A model generated the notes under the pieces. That model ran no database searches, was not told the origin of the DNA, and worked only from the letters and a program-made list of their open reading frames with translations. This document shows positions 60,684 to 60,775 of a DNA stretch of 60,775 bases, piece by piece (position 1 is the first letter of the stretch; each line of letters opens with the position of its first letter). The position numbers and the translations under genes are program-made. The stretch covers positions 1 to 60,775 of the forward strand of contig CAZJUP010000016.1 of the NCBI GenBank assembly GCA_964549275.1, given 5' to 3'. The DNA comes from CAZJUP01 sp964549275. GTDB taxonomy: Bacteria; Fidelibacterota; Marinisomatia; Marinisomatales; TCS55.

Positions 60684-60775
60684 AAAACACCCCTATTTTA
60701 TAGCTTTTCGCTTCTTTTATGACTTGAATTCAACTCTTAAGTGCAACTCAAAGACTGTTTGTGAAAGAAGCGGAG

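Overview
The window reads as a chromosomal segment of a Gram-negative bacterium of the Fibrobacteres-Chlorobi-Bacteroidetes (FCB) superphylum, most plausibly a marine lineage such as Candidatus Marinimicrobia (SAR406). The evidence is a complete SprA translocon protein, PorV/PorQ-type outer-membrane proteins, type IX secretion (T9SS) C-terminal sorting domains of the NPFNPSTT type, many lipoproteins, and exported proteins whose predicted signal-peptide cleavage leaves an N-terminal glutamine. The lineage is inferred from gene content only. The DNA is moderately AT-rich by eye and densely coded, with many ATGA/TAATG overlaps.

Layout. 59-12420: a TonB-dependent receptor diverges from a run made of an orphan gene, a secreted GH3 hexosaminidase, a propeller/toroid protein and a sialidase. 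A membrane-bound PHP (CehA-like) hydrolase plus GNAT pair follows, then a spore-photoproduct-lyase-like radical SAM gene. 12507-22436 (minus strand): a bidirectional terminator, tRNA-Asn, a sodium:solute symporter with a coupled 70-aa membrane protein, HIT, an EF-G-like GTPase with an altered G4 motif, manC, an Ig-like lipoprotein, a lipoprotein/T9SS gene destroyed around an IS481-type fragment, and sfsA. 22564-34751 (plus strand): two similar Lrp/AsnC regulators each head an operon. The first has two transsulfuration-type PLP enzymes, a homoserine-dehydrogenase-like protein and an aldehyde dehydrogenase. The second is a tyrosine-degradation pathway (aminotransferase, HPPD, FAH, homogentisate dioxygenase) ending in a flavin-reductase-like protein and a C-terminally truncated ANL-fold protein.

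34808-40475: an ILVBL-like ThDP enzyme, small envelope proteins, an HTH-PAS regulator and an M14-like protein. 40494-40949: a PrxQ/Bcp peroxiredoxin whose peroxidatic residue is encoded by an in-frame TGA, with a SECIS-like hairpin at the expected distance; this is a selenoprotein missed by ordinary ORF calling. 41011-56929: one nearly gapless minus-strand run with sprA, a glutaminyl-cyclase-like lipoprotein, a lipoprotein, a propeller protein with a sorting domain, PorV- and PorQ-like proteins, a YibQ-type deacetylase, asparaginase, a multidomain secreted nuclease with a sorting domain, and a NUDIX hydrolase. It combines a secretion machine, its likely cargo and a probable N-terminal modification enzyme. 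57020-60775: rdgB, tRNA-Phe, a possible small ORF, a lipocalin-like lipoprotein, a DUF819 membrane protein and a GNAT.

The strongest observations are the selenocysteine peroxiredoxin, the T9SS/glutaminyl-cyclase operon, the IS-broken secreted lipoprotein gene, the paired Lrp modules, and the minimal ANL-like protein closing the tyrosine operon. No CRISPR array, rRNA or intact insertion sequence was seen.
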